DNA from: Antedon mediterranea
Taxonomy: Eukaryota; Echinodermata; Crinoidea; Comatulida; Antedonidae
Direction of reading: 5' to 3'
NCBI RefSeq assembly: GCF_964355755.1
Contig: NC_092675.1
Coordinates: 29,102,912-29,166,911, forward strand
DNA length: 64,000 bases
The position numbers and the translations under genes are program-made. Every line of letters begins with the position of its first letter. Positions within the stretch are counted from its first letter, which is position 1. The notes under the pieces were generated by a model. The model did no database searches. It was not told the origin of the DNA and worked only from the letters and a program-made list of their open reading frames with translations. Below, piece after piece: positions 49,436-62,030 of the stretch.

Positions 49436-49687
49436 CAATGAGTTTCCCTTCACCACTATCCCTAGCGTTCAAGAGAAAAATAATTCGTCTGAAGCCGGTT
49501 AAATATCCATGATTTTAGATCGATCATAGAGGTATAAAAAAGATTATACCTCCATGGATCGATATAGTTTGTCTTCATAAACCTTCATTAGTCGACCGTA
49601 CAAGCAAATACGTACGACACCACCCAGCCTAACTTCAGGATATGAACCCGGAGCCCAGTGGTTGAGGGAGTGAACGTTCATATTTTA

Positions 49688-49840
49688 GGCGGAATATTAG
49701 CAGGCCTAGTACATTTATTATTCCCCTTGATACAAAATCCGTATGGATTCGCGACTGGAGTGACCCATGGAGTCATATTCTATATTTTATTTACTTTATA
49801 TGCAGAGACAGATCGATTGGTTTCATTAGTATTTTTATCG
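49688..49840 (+). CDS. Candidate internal exon, hydrophobic, unknown
   Basis: An acceptor-like CATATTTTAG precedes an open segment reading GILAGLVHLLFPLIQNPYGF and then ATGVTHGVIFYILFTLYAET. It ends at a strong GTAAGT donor. Two membrane-like stretches are visible. No partner exon or family is recognised, and the ATG just upstream is closed by a stop after seven codons. It could be a pseudo-exon. Confidence 0.25.
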
Positions 49841-50169
49841 TAAGTGTGTTGTGTAGCTTTTGGCTGTGAAGTTATGTAAATACAACCAGACAATGTAAAC
49901 AACCTACATGTTCAATAACGTAATCTGATAAAAAGAATAATGATGATATCTTCACGTTAAAAAACCCACCTGACCCTAGTTTTGTTATTGATATGCCATA
50001 AACTATAATTATACGAATAAAGATGTGTTTTATTGCTTGGAGAACGTGATACAACTTGTGTTGGACCACACTTGTATCATACAGACGTGCGTTTAATATA
50101 ACAATATTACATCATTAATAATAATAGCCGAATTTCGTTGGACAAAACATAAGAATTTATTTATAATAA

Positions 50170-50535
50170 AAATAAGGATTAGGTTGAAATTTACTAGAAT
50201 AAATATTAAGTTGGAATCGACTGAAATAAGGATTAGATTGAAATCTAAAATAAGGATTAGGTTGAAATCGACTGAAATAAAGATTAGGTTGAAATTTACT
50301 AGAATAAGGATAAGGTTGAAATCGACTGAAATAAGGATTAGGTTGAAATTTACTAGAATAAGGATTAGTTAAAATCGACTGAAATAAGGATTAGGTTGAA
50401 ATCGACTAAAATAAGGATTAGGTTGAAATCGATTGGAATATGGATTAGGTTTAAATCGAATATAAAAATGATTAGGTTGAAATCAACTAGAATTTTGAGA
50501 ATGATTAGGTTTAAATCGGCTATAAGAATTGGATG
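50170..50535. repeat. 27-bp minisatellite (AAGGATTAGGTTGAAAT)
   Basis: About 13 imperfect copies of a 27-bp unit containing ATAAGGATTAGGTTGAAATC plus GACTGAA. Alternating variants carry TTTACTAGA in place of CGACTGAA. The unit is a multiple of three, which makes RIRLKSTEI-type frames on one strand and DFNLILI-type frames on the other, neither a gene. Confidence 0.92.
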
Positions 50536-51950
50536 GAAATTACTAGAACAAGTAATATAGCAAAGATTACATTGATAGATCGAGTATTTAAAATCGAAGT
50601 ACTGAAATAAACTTCTCAGTCTTGTATGAACTAGTTCAGTGTACATTACCGTATGTTTATAGCTAATCATCAATGTATGTATGTATGTATATTAGGCCCT
50701 ACTGATATAAAAAATAAAAGCCTTCATGAAGTTAACCACCAGCGAAAATCCAGTTACGGTTTAAATGATTTCCATAATAACACCGTAAAAATGAATGACA
50801 TTCAAATAAAATAGATGCACGAGTTCAGAAAGTGAACAAACAGTATTTTGTAGACAGTGAGGATTAAAATTATAAGCCTATCACCTTGATCGTTAGGAAG
50901 AAAAGGGTACAGTAATCGAATGATTGATAGACAATTGTAAATCATTTAGCCACAATATCACGTGACTTTTCAGTGACATTACTCATTGTCATAGTAAACT
51001 TTTTTTAAATAAAATGAAAAATGTATAATGATTTATGTAGACTGGTTTGTATTTACAGTATAAACATAGTAAGGCTATAGTTTATATAGTAGGCTATAGT
51101 AATTAATATGCCTGATGACGATACTATTCATATAAAGTGGACATGTTACGAGTGTAAAGAGGCTAAAGAGGGTCGGATTTAGCGTCATATTAATCATTAT
51201 ATAGGACATATAAAGGATTATTTTGTTACAGCCTTGTCCTTGTTAGGATTGACCTAGATCTAGATTTTTAACCCAACCTTGACCTCATTAACATACTTTC
51301 GACGCAAGCACTCATCGATTACGTGATCGTGCCAGTTCGTAAATACAGTACTCATTTCTTAATGCTCTTTATATAATATTTAGAGTACACACTTAAACGT
51401 CGGCTCCGTTTGAAGTTTAAAATTAAATGAAACTACTTTATTTAATCATGGATGCCGATATTGTTGTGTTATATATTGAATCACGTTGATAATATTTTAG
51501 TGGTGTCTTGTATATTCGTTCGTTTTCATATTTCTGTTTCTGTTCTGTATTTCGCTACCGACATAATTTGTGGGTCTAACTTTGTTTTTCATTGGTTATT
51601 TGAATTTTGTATTGGTATTTTCCCTACTCTGTAGGTGACTTTTTTTCTGCGAAATTTAATAAATAAAACAATTGTATTTTTCTCTTATATTTCTTGCACA
51701 ATATCAACAAAGCATAATTAAAGAATTTAAGATAGCCATTACATTAAGATATTAAACCCCGAGGTAGTCACAAATGTCGCGAATAGATATATAGTTTTAG
51801 TAGACTGTTTTCCCGTCTGTAAAATATGATATAGCATGTTTTTATTTCTGTTTCAAGACAAATGTTGACAGCAACCATACAACCATGCTAACAACATCTT
51901 AAATATTTTAAGCACTTTAAACATTACTACTTCTCATGGATTGCATAATC

Positions 51951-52085
51951 TTGTGCGCTAATTTTAACATACGCAACGTAAGTGATATGACCAATCACAA
52001 GCGATGGATTATTCGAAGAGTGGCCTGTGATTGGTCAACTCGCGTTGCGTGTACGTCCTTGCGTCTCTAGTGAGAACTACGCCTT
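51951..52085. mobile_element. MITE-2 copy
   Basis: The core ACGCAACGTAAGTGATATGAC, CAATCACAAGCGATGGATTA and GTGATTGGTCAACTCGCG is shared with the copies at 15698 and 52393. The right end is TCTCTAGTGAGAACTACGCC and the left end is eroded. Confidence 0.8.
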
Positions 52086-52405
52086 GCCAACTCGTCCTGA
52101 CGTGACGAGTTCAAATCGAATTAGGCCTATTATTTATTAGAATCCTATTGAAGGTCACCATTAATATTATTTGCACTTGTACATTGCCATTAATCATATC
52201 AGGTCTATTATAAGTTAGTTTTAAATGGATAAATGAATGATATTTGGCAAAAGTAAAGTTATTAAAAATATCTAAAAACTGAGTTCTTGGAAAATGTCCT
52301 TGTGTGGGATGTTGTTAGTCCTGATCAAGTTTTATTAATCCGGAAATTCGCAATCGATTGTGACATTTATGGGTGGCTGCTAAACACGTACGCCACTCCC
52401 CACTG

Positions 52406-52602
52406 AAGCTTGGTTGCCACTATGAGGCAACGTAAGGACGTAAACGCAACGCAAACGTTGACTAGTGACAAGCGGCAATCGAATAAATCCATCGCTTGTG
52501 ATTGGTCAAATCCCTTAAGCTTGGTTCCCACTAGTCGCTAGTGGGAACCACGCTTTACGTTGCGTTACGTCCTTGCGTTGCGTCTCTAGTGGGAACCAAG
52601 CA
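52406..52602. mobile_element. MITE-2 copy with nested terminal-repeat palindrome
   Basis: The outer ends AAGCTTGGTTGCCACTATG and CTAGTGGGAACCAAGC enclose the usual core. After GTGATTGGTCAAATCCCTT there is an inserted AAGCTTGGTTCCCACTAG, then TCG, then CTAGTGGGAACCACGCTT, a near-perfect short hairpin of two terminal repeats at about 52515-52553. The element then resumes with ACGTTGCGTTACGTCC. Confidence 0.85.
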
Positions 52603-52609
52603 TAAAACA

Positions 52610-54869
52610 AGCTGGATCTCTGCGTTGCTTTTGGACCTAAATAACTTTTGCAAACATTTAGGCATAGTAGGTCTTCAACAAACTTACCATGTTGACCGTA
52701 ATACGCATCTCCTCCGTGGTTTTCTAATTTTAAAGATCATGTGAATGATCTGTAGGCGCGGTCTTTTGTAGGCAGCACATTCAACAAACCATATCACATG
52801 CATTATTTACATAAATTATACTTTTCTATTTTCCCGACCACATGATCACCACCAAAGAAGTTTTTTTTTGTTTTTGAGATCTCAGAAAATAAATTTATTA
52901 AAAACTAAACATCATTTCATAGTATTCATAACTTAATATACAGTACATCTATTTAACACATTCACGTAGCGTATTCATCCACCAAGGAAGTTGATGTCGC
53001 AGGTAATCAAGTGACGTCACTACAGTGAAACAAGCGGGAAAGTGCATGATTTGATCCAAAATGCATCCGAATCATGAAGTACATTTTCCGTCAACAAAAA
53101 CTCTTCGGAAATATAAATTGAGCCAATAATATCTTATATTTAATAACAGGAAGTCAGTTGTATAATTCTGTTATTAATATCAAACTTGTTGATCTCTTTT
53201 TGTAACCTATTTAAGTTCAATTGGTGACCTAATTATTGTTAGCTATAATTTCGTCATCTTTGAATTCATAGCCAATCCCAATAACATTTTCTTTAGTTTT
53301 ACAGTAAAATAAAATTAAAACCAGGAGAAAATGGCAAAAGGCTTTCTAATAATCAGATAATAAACATGTTTTAACAACTTTTGTAACATGACCACAGTGC
53401 TGATTTTGCTATTTCCCCCTAACAGCCAAGTTAATCAACAGAACATATACTGTAATCCCATTTTCAAATATGCCAACATTATTATATATATAAATTATAA
53501 TTATAAAAGTCGTATAGAATTAAATTAAATCCCCAACCTAATTAAATCACATATCTACGTTAGACACACCCTTTAATTCAAAGTTGTCTCTTTTAATAAC
53601 TCTAAAAAAGGGATTAACAACTTATACGGTATGTCATATAATCAATATCGTATTCGTAGAATTTTGAATAAATAGTGTCGTTATATATTGATTGTAAATG
53701 ATGACGGCATCTGTGACACCAACAATAATCACGTCCTATAATTTTTTTTCTATTTTATATATTGTTTTATATTGATTTTGTTTTGTTCCTCTTTCTCCAT
53801 AGACATATACCGTACGAAATCAACTGATGAATTAAGACCGCACAATGGACAAATATATTGAAAGAGGAATCCCAGAATTAAACCATATGGAGTTATACGA
53901 ATAAATAATTTCATAAAAAAACTAACATTAAACATTGAGGTAAAGCATAAATTAACCATTGTTTTGCACATTCGGAAATCATTATTGTCTGTCGTGCGAT
54001 GTATATAGGGCCATTTTATTTTATTTATTTATTCATTTAGCATCCATTCAACAATAGGCCTACATTTAAAATACATAACAAAGAAAAAAAACGAACAATT
54101 GGAATATTTAAAATTGAATAAAAAAAAGTGAATGGATAAAGGACGACGACCCATAAAATCGACAAGTCAATTTATTTCCATGTTAATCTAGTGTGTTTTA
54201 AACCTATTTATTTTGTTTTGCAATATTTTTTTCAAAATTGTAAAATGATTTTAATTCGATTGCATAATCATTGCAGACGTCTTTATTGATATTGAAAAAT
54301 CAGATGACTTGAAAACGACCAAGTTTATCTAAAAGTTAAATCCAGTTTTTCGTTCGTCATCAGATTTAGCAATTTGTGTCCTCATTTTCTGGTCAAAGGA
54401 ATTTAAGAAATATCAATTTATATTACAAGACCTGGCCATGACCATAGGCCGTGACCATAGGCCATGACCATAGGTTGTGAGTACGCCTGAAATACGATCC
54501 AATCAAATTTAAGTCTATCATTTTTAATAACTAATAACCTTCAATGTTAAAGCCAACTGACCACAAACGAAAACTCTTCTGTTCTTTACTTTCTCGGAAT
54601 GTCTCAGAAATAAAGTAGGACCTAGTGCTAGTATGACCAACTGGATTATTCGTAGAAGTACGGAAGGATTTAAAAACGGCCTTTGAAATTGAAGAAATAC
54701 AACCAATCTACAAATAGACGTTATGCCTACGCTAATACAGTATATCGATAGCTTATGAAATATTGGATAATATATAATTGGTTTTGACGATAACAAATAT
54801 TACCACTTGTTGACGTTGGGTTGTTGTTAACTGGAGTCGTCAACCAGTTACAACATACTTAGGCCTGCC
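52610..54869. other. Gene-poor AT-rich DNA
   Basis: No coding exon is recognised. Around 54430-54480 a short tandem of CCATGACCATAGG-like units is present. Open frames at 53750-53971 and 54524-54796 on the minus strand have no recognisable family features. Confidence 0.5.
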
Positions 54870-54971
54870 ATGAACACACCAGCATCTGTCGGCCAAGCCA
54901 CCACCGGACCAAAGATCGTCATCAACAACTTAGTAAAAAGTGCACTTCAACTAAAAATTCAAAAGAACAAG
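54870..54971 (+). CDS. Candidate first coding exon, unknown protein
   Basis: ATG opens MNTPASVGQATTGPKIVINN and then LVKSALQLKIQKNK, ending at AAG|GTTAGT in phase 0. Codon use and the mixed polar/amphipathic composition look more coding than the surrounding AT-rich DNA. A possible following exon at 57149-57184, after TTTCAG, would add ESLMMQSSLSL and a stop, but that join is weak. I do not recognise the family. Confidence 0.35.
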
Positions 54972-57300
54972 GTTAGTGGTGAATATACTTGTATTCTTAG
55001 AAAACGTAATGTATACATTATTTGTTTAAAGATAATTGTTCGAGCAGATACCTCTGCTCGGATACATTATTTGATATTCTGCCAATGTTAAACATTATTT
55101 AATTCTTGTTTAATAATTGGTGCATTATGGTTTTGTCGCAATATGTGTTTATAATAATTCAAATGTATTTATTCATGATGCAAAGAAATATCATTCAGAT
55201 ACTAAATGTGCTTCACATTTTCAGAGAAATACAAATGTGAATATTAATTTCTAGCGTAATTATGCCAAATTACGTCAGCAAACTTTTTTCAATAAATAAG
55301 ACAATGATCAGTATGTCCGCTGCCCACAGCTTACACTTGCCTTACCCCCTTACGTCATCCCCTTACGTCACCGTATTCATAGATAGGCCTATATGGCTTT
55401 ACCAACGCATAGAGAGATGGTCGTGGCAACAATGAAATGATTTTTAAATAATTACACTTGTACTTATATAACATTAACAATGTGTGTAATCAAAATTATA
55501 TTAGGCATAATTTTAAGAAATAAAAATAATAATGAAAAGTTGGTAATGTCACATAAACGTTATTTTTTTTACACAAAAAAATTGGAACGAAAAAAAAATT
55601 CAACTCGAAACCCTGGAGGTCATGCGTTTTTTGTTCTATTTAACTATCTATTATGCCTTGTTTGTAAGCAAAATAAAGTATTTGTGCTCATTTTTTCCGA
55701 AAACAAAATGGACTATTTGATTTTGTGTGTGTGTGGGGGGTGGGGGGGGGGGGGGTGTTGGTTGGGGGTTAGGTGTGTGGTCGAGAAACACCTTGTCGCC
55801 ACTGTCATTGATTTAGTCTACAATACAATGCTTTCTTTGGTTGACAAATTGTGATCTAATTGTGTCTCATTCTATGTCTCACTGGATCGGACATCGCCTG
55901 ATTGTAATAAATAATTGATTATTGTTCCTGGGCCTCCCCCACTCTACCCAAAACCTTCCGCAACTATTTGTAATATTTTGTTTATCGACCATTACGACAA
56001 AATAGCAGGCCTATCACGAGTAGGCCTACAATTAGTACATTACAGTGGGAAAGCCACTTCGCGTTTTGACCGTTAAATCGTGTAAAATCGACTTACTTCC
56101 GCATTGACGATTTTGAAGCGCCACCTATCGTTGAAAACTGAAACCACGATTTTTCGTCGCCTAGCAAATAAGTGCTGTTTTATTTTAAGCTCTCATGAAT
56201 ATTTAAGAACCGCCCAACATTACCTATTATGGTAAAAGCATTTCCTAATAAGTATAATTGAATAACCAATCGGTTTTCTTCAAAGAAACCGAAGCTAATA
56301 CAATACATTCGGCGACTGAAGTCGGGACTCGTGAAATTTATAAATGTGGTACGATTTGACTACTGTTTTGTTGTCCATTTTCTGAATAGTCGGAGGTGCA
56401 TCCCAACAAATTAAAAAAATTGTAATCAATTGTTTTATCAAGAATAATATTAGTTTAATCGAGTATGATATATTTCTATCCTGTTCAAAATGTGTTGGTG
56501 TATTCTCAGGCCTCGAAAGGTAGGTACATTTTCTAGCTGTGAGCGTGGTTTCGGCAAACGCGAGACACGTGTGTCAGTATAGGCGATAGCGAGGCGTGTG
56601 CAGGGAACATTTTCGCCAGTGTAGCGTAGCAAAAAGCTATACAAAACAACCTTATTGCTACACATTTTGAAAATTGTGTAGCAAAAAATACAATACAAAA
56701 CTATGTTTCTCGACTTAAAAATCAGTTTGATTAGCAATATTGCTAAACAAAATTTTTAAATGAAAATTTTCCCTGGTGTGTTGGTACTGTGTTGATGCTG
56801 ATCCGATAGTCGTTAAGTTGTACTGATTACGAGTATCATTGGTCCTGGCCGGCCTAGCCTGGTGATCTGATCCCCCCCAAAAAATACTTTTTTTCAATCA
56901 GTATTAATATTATTATTTTATTTTTCATTTATTATTTGATTTATTAGGCTCAATAGATGCCTAGCTAGGCTACTAGTAGGCCTAGATTATATAAATAATA
57001 ATAGTAAATACTGTAATTTAATTAATAAAATACAGCTTCCATTTGCCTTACTTACTTTTATGTCATCATATAATATTATAATTATATATACAACCAGACA
57101 TTAACATTTTTTTAAAATAATATTTATTATTTTTTCTGACACTTTCAGGAATCGTTGATGATGCAGAGTTCTTTGTCTTTGTGACTTCAAACTGAGAGTG
57201 AAGTGGATAAAAAGATGACACCGGTACCTACCGACATTTTCATACCCAAACTATAATATAATTTAATTATTTAAAACAAAATGTTGAATTACAAATATAT
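54972..57300. other. Intergenic or intronic DNA with G-rich tract
   Basis: Holds TGTGTGTG followed by a long G-run at about 55724-55768, and nothing clearly coding. If the 54870 exon is real, this is its intron. Confidence 0.45.
55724..55768 (+). repeat. GT repeat and long G-run, G-quadruplex-prone
   Basis: TGTGTGTGTGGGGGGTGGGG continues into about 13 consecutive G, then further GGG and GGGGG runs, enough G-tracts for an intramolecular quadruplex. A similar G-run lies at 12714-12740. Confidence 0.85.
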
Positions 57301-58173
57301 AGGGTGTGTAGAAAGCAACGACCTCGAATTGGACGACCCCAACGACCCGGGCGACCTAGAATTGGACGACCCATAACACGAAACCGACGACCCTAGCCTA
57401 GCTTAGCCTACTAGGCCTAGGCTAAGTGTGGTATAACATCCCGAAGCCGAACATAGCCAAAGATCTTTAAACCATACCTTATATAATACTCGCAAGCAAG
57501 CAATTGATTGAAAAAATACAGAAATATCGCCATTTCATACTGAATGTGTCGACACGAACAAACGAACAGATATGGAACGCCAAGAGTGCATCATTAAAAC
57601 TGCATTCGACATATTAAAAATAAATTAAAAAGAAATAAATATTATACATTACATGGTTAAACCATGGACGTATAATTACATCTGGTCTTCTTATAACGAA
57701 CACTATAGGCCTACCAAGCAGCGTGTTGCGAACATGTGCATGGGGGGAGGGCCATAAGAAAAGCTTTACATTTCACACATGCATTGTATACGGCGGTCAA
57801 ACCTTCTCACCCGCCGCTGAAAAAGGGGCCGTTTTGACCTGGTATTTCGTGTGCTAATCGGATCGAATGCAGTTTTAATGATGCACTCTTGGCGTTCCAT
57901 ATCTGTTCGTTTGTTCGTGTCGACACATTCAGTATGAAATGGCGATATTTCTGTATTTTTTCAATCAATTGCTTGCTTGCGAGTATAATTTATATAAGGT
58001 ATGGTTTAAAGATCTTTGGCTATGTTCGGCTTCGGGATGTTATACCACACTTAGGCCTAGGCTAGGCTAGGCTAGGGTCGTCGGTTTCGTGTTATGGGTC
58101 GTCCAATTCTAGGTCGTCCAATTCGAGGTCGTTGGGGTCGTCCAATTCGAGGTCGTCGCTTTCTACACACCCC
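57301..58173. mobile_element. Large fold-back element with about 310-bp inverted arms
   Basis: The left arm 57301-57610 is repeated, reversed, at 57862-58173 with few differences. Termini are GGGTGTGTAGAAAGC and GCTTTCTACACACCC (right arm GTCGCTTTC). AAATATAT occurs directly outside both ends, at 57293-57300 and 58174-58181, and looks like an 8-bp target duplication, as in hAT-like elements. Arms carry repeated GGTCGTCCAATTCGA motifs near the tips. The 251-bp centre has no ORF. Confidence 0.93.
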
Positions 58174-60061
58174 AAATATATATATATGTTGCAGAGGATT
58201 TAGATGAATTACAATACAAATATTTATGTTGAATGCAAACCTACTACACTATACTCTGTAAATTATGTTATTGTCATGTGGTAGACCTTAAAAATTGAAT
58301 ATTTATTGTATGTTAGCCCTATTTTATATTTTATTAATACTGTATTAGTTTAACTACAGTATTAATTTATATTATACAGTACTAGGCCCCTAGGCCGGCC
58401 CAATTTTGTACATGTTTTTACCCCCAAAAAATGAATAAATAATTTGTTATTCAATCTAATTGCTTGTTTGTTCATCAATAACAAAACAATTGTAAGCAAG
58501 TATATAACAGTTCTTGTTAGCCGCTTATTTCAGGTCATATTATTAATATTAGCTAGGCCCGACGCGCCCGATCACAACGTCACTAAGTGACTTTCCGCCC
58601 CTGGAACAATCGCTCGCTAATAGGGCTAGGCCTCGGACTCGTATAAAAGCTATTATAATAGTTATGATAAATATTCCTCAACTAAAATGTTTACTGTGAT
58701 AAATAAACAAGTAATAATATACGTTGTATTGGAATGTATTTATTTATATGAATTCTTATACGCGGACAATTATAAACATCGCGTATATCGTTCGCTATAA
58801 ATAAATTCATAAACACGATGACGATGTGTTTACAAAATGGCGGTTTCGCTAGTTTTCGATGGAACAAATAGTGGTACCTTTAGTTTGAATAGTCGGAGCT
58901 GCATCCCAACCACCGAATTTTGTATCTTAATATCGTATTCTGTAGATTATTAATTTTTCTAACAGGGATTTTAAATTCAGGACTGTTCAATTTTTCTAAA
59001 TATTTTATTTTAATGATTTTCTAGGGTACAATTTCGGAAAAAAGACATTGGTTGATTTTGCCGTTAAATTACAGATTATCGTTTTGTTCAAATACATTTA
59101 ATTTTACATGACAATATATTAAAACCATTTATGAATTTATTTCACTAACAACATTTTTCCGATAATCAACTAAATTTACAAATATTGTGTTTTTCCAACA
59201 CCCTAAAATTTAGCCATTTTGAACTAAATTAGAAAAGTAGGGCGCCCTCTCCGAGTCGAAATTTGACACGATTTGTCGACTGGCTGTCCCACTGATTAGC
59301 CTTTGGTTTTTAAACTCGCTGCATGTTGTCCTACATTTTGAAACGAAAAGATTAATAATGATTTATGAATCGTCAAGGCAATCATCGGCGTGAAATATGT
59401 ATAGACACAATGTACCATCCATTGTTATGTAACACACGTAAAAAACGTACTGCGCATGTCCATCTACAGTGACTTGGATTTCATTCTATACTGTAGATAA
59501 TGTATTATTATTTTTGAACACGGTCCCCTAATCCAACCTACTTCTATCCCATAATAATAGCTTTAATGTTGAACCTTTCTGTAGTACAACGACGTTAAAC
59601 GCAACTTGAGCGATCATCCAAGTTCAATGCCCTCGAGTTATCTCAGAATAATTCGCTATTAATAAACTCGTCAGAGCGTACGAGACGGTTGCAACCAATC
59701 ACAATCGTTGATATATACAAATTATCAGCCAGTGTGGATTTTTTTATGTCATAACTCGTAGCCACGGTTATGCAATGTAACGCTAATAGTAAAGAGGTAT
59801 CGCAGGATGTGTGTTTACATCAGCCAATCAGCTAGCGTATTGAGTATAACGGGGAGTGAGACGACCTGGTCTGGCCCACTTTCCTCGGCGGGTTAAGGAC
59901 GATAAGAAAATAGTCCTAACCGCAAGCTATACTCAGCATTCGAGCGTAATTTTAAGCCAACCGTCATTTTGTAAAGGTTGTGATTCTATTGAGCATTTTA
60001 ATAATTTTTCTCAGTTAAAAACATAGAAAACGTAGCTAACAACATCAAGTGTGCATCAGTC
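58174..60061. other. Upstream region of the 60062 candidate gene
   Basis: AT-rich until about 59600, then richer in CpG. A CCAAT box lies at 59824-59828 within CAGCCAATCAGCTAGCG, and another CCAAT at about 59696. The last 240 bp could be promoter and 5'UTR of the exon at 60062. Confidence 0.35.
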
Positions 60062-60127
60062 ATGTTGAGTTATAAAGAGAAAACAGGAAGGAGGATCGAC
60101 TACGCATCATCATCCGACGAATGGGCG
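60062..60127 (+). CDS. Candidate first coding exon of a gene leaving the window
   Basis: ATG opens MLSYKEKTGRRIDYASSSDE followed by WA, ending in phase 0 at a good GTGAGT donor. The charged, serine-rich N-terminus and the CpG-richer, CCAAT-bearing upstream DNA suit a true start. No second exon is recognised before the right edge, so the gene probably continues outside. Family unknown. Confidence 0.4.
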
Positions 60128-61289
60128 GTGAGTTTATACGCCGACTTCTTGGTGGTGGTAGTGCATTTGTTTGTACTTTTATTAATTATCTATTTATAGC
60201 AAATTTTAATATGTTATATAATTAGAAGATATTAGAGGGATTGCATTAGCTTGCTTGTGTAAACGTACGATCATGGTGCAAAGTCGTGTACAAAATTAAT
60301 TTGAATCGTGTACAAAATTGTATCAATTTTAGTAGGCCTACTTCCTAACGATTACTAATTATACTGTAATAAGCCTACTTTGAATAAACCATGTTGGTGC
60401 TTAGGTGTAATTAGTTATTAATGTACACACTGGGCCTGTAGGCCCTTTGGAACTTATATAATACTTGTATCGATTGCATAATCAGATATTTAGATAAATT
60501 TTGATATCGCGAATGATATTGCATTGCGTTCAACCAGTATTTATCGTCGTCGGAAAACGTTACATAATTTAGTTATATAAAACTAAATTCAACGGTGCAT
60601 GCGTATTTGAACAAAAATGTCAACTTTAAATCACTAACACGTATATGAAGAAATTAAACAAAGTTATGAACCTTTTGTGTGGGAGGTTTTTTAGGCAAGC
60701 AGCAATTCTATAAAACTAATGCACAATGTTAAATATTGTACATGATGGGAACAAGACAGCTTGGAGGACTCGATTGCGTCGTGCGACGAGGACGAAATTT
60801 TTAAATCCGTCGCGTACGAGAATGCGTTTACGTTATTTGTTTTTGCGTTAATTGTAAATTGTGCTTATTGAACTTATCGAATGCATCATGACAACATGCC
60901 GCGCTCAATCTCAACCTAGAGTGCAGACAACCTCCTTTTCCCAACTGATTGACTTACAGATTAAATAAATTGTTAATCAAATATAACCGTATTCATTCCG
61001 GTACCTTTATTATTAGTGAGCTTTCGCATCGGGGGTGGGGGCGGCCGGGTTAGGAAAGGGAACGGCGGTAGAAGAGAGTATAGTAAACTTTAAAATACGT
61101 CCATGGTTTATGATTGCAAATAATGTATTTAATGAATCATAATATTAAAGAATAAATGACAAATTTTTGTCACATACCAGTATCTCAGCCAGTATAAATA
61201 CAGTTTGTCAATGTATAGTTGATGTGTTTTATGAGATTTAGATGATTTTATCTCATTCACGATATGTGCCGAAGAAAAATCTCCGTCTA

Positions 61290-61447
61290 ATGCTCGGTTC
61301 TCACTTGTGGACGCAATGCAGTGAGTTTGACCAATCACAAGAGGCGACTGTTCGGAAGATTCATCGCGTCGTGATTGGTCAATACTTCTTGCGTTGCATA
61401 ACGGCGTTCTTGAGACGTTGCGTCCAGGAGGAGGAAGAACCAAGCTG
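61290..61447. mobile_element. MITE-2 copy
   Basis: It begins TGCTCGGTTCTCACTTGTGG and ends GAGGAAGAACCAAGCTGG. The core has GACCAATCACAAGAGGCGAC and CGTGATTGGTCAATAC. Open frames on both strands at 61129-61530 run through it and are by-products. Confidence 0.8.
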
Positions 61448-62030
61448 GTGTACATAATTTTACCGTCCAGCACCGCGCATGTAATTCTTAGCTTAAAATA
61501 AATTTCAGCATGAACGAATAAGTAGCTCAATAGAAACCCAAATCAGGTAGTATAAGTTTTATTCATAAGTTTCGTTGAAAAACTATTGCTAAAAATAGCA
61601 TGATGTTTATAATAGAAACAATCAAAGCTTTTCTTTTCGAGAGGAAGTGAAATCCCAAGTGACAATCGGGTTTCGTTTACTATTGTCTACATTACTACAA
61701 TGTAACACAGCCTACTACTACGCTACCTGACCCCTGTGTTGCACTCTTTGAGTGTCCAAAAATAAAAAGTGTGTTGCCTATAGAGGGCGCTGTGTTTGCT
61801 AATTTTCTTGCATACCGTTATACCATCCAGGAGGGACGCGTAGGCCTACTAATTCATACTATCATTCATCATAGGTTATTTCATATGAATGAAAATTGAA
61901 TTTGCCGAATTGAATTTTAAATCAATTAAAAATATCCGAGGATGTTTGTTATCTAGGCGAGGAAGCTGGGGTGGGGTGTGTTTGTCGGGTGGTTGTTTTC
62001 CCATTTGTGGGCGTTTTCACATTGTGTGTT

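Noticed and set aside
50184-50673. Frames with RIRLKSTEI and DFNLILI repeats
   Set aside because: By-products of the 27-bp minisatellite.
55480-55854. 124-residue plus-strand frame
   Set aside because: It crosses A-runs and a GT/G-run tract, and its composition is not protein-like.
61129-61530. 133-residue minus-strand frame
   Set aside because: It runs through a MITE-2 copy and is open on both strands, with no conserved motif.
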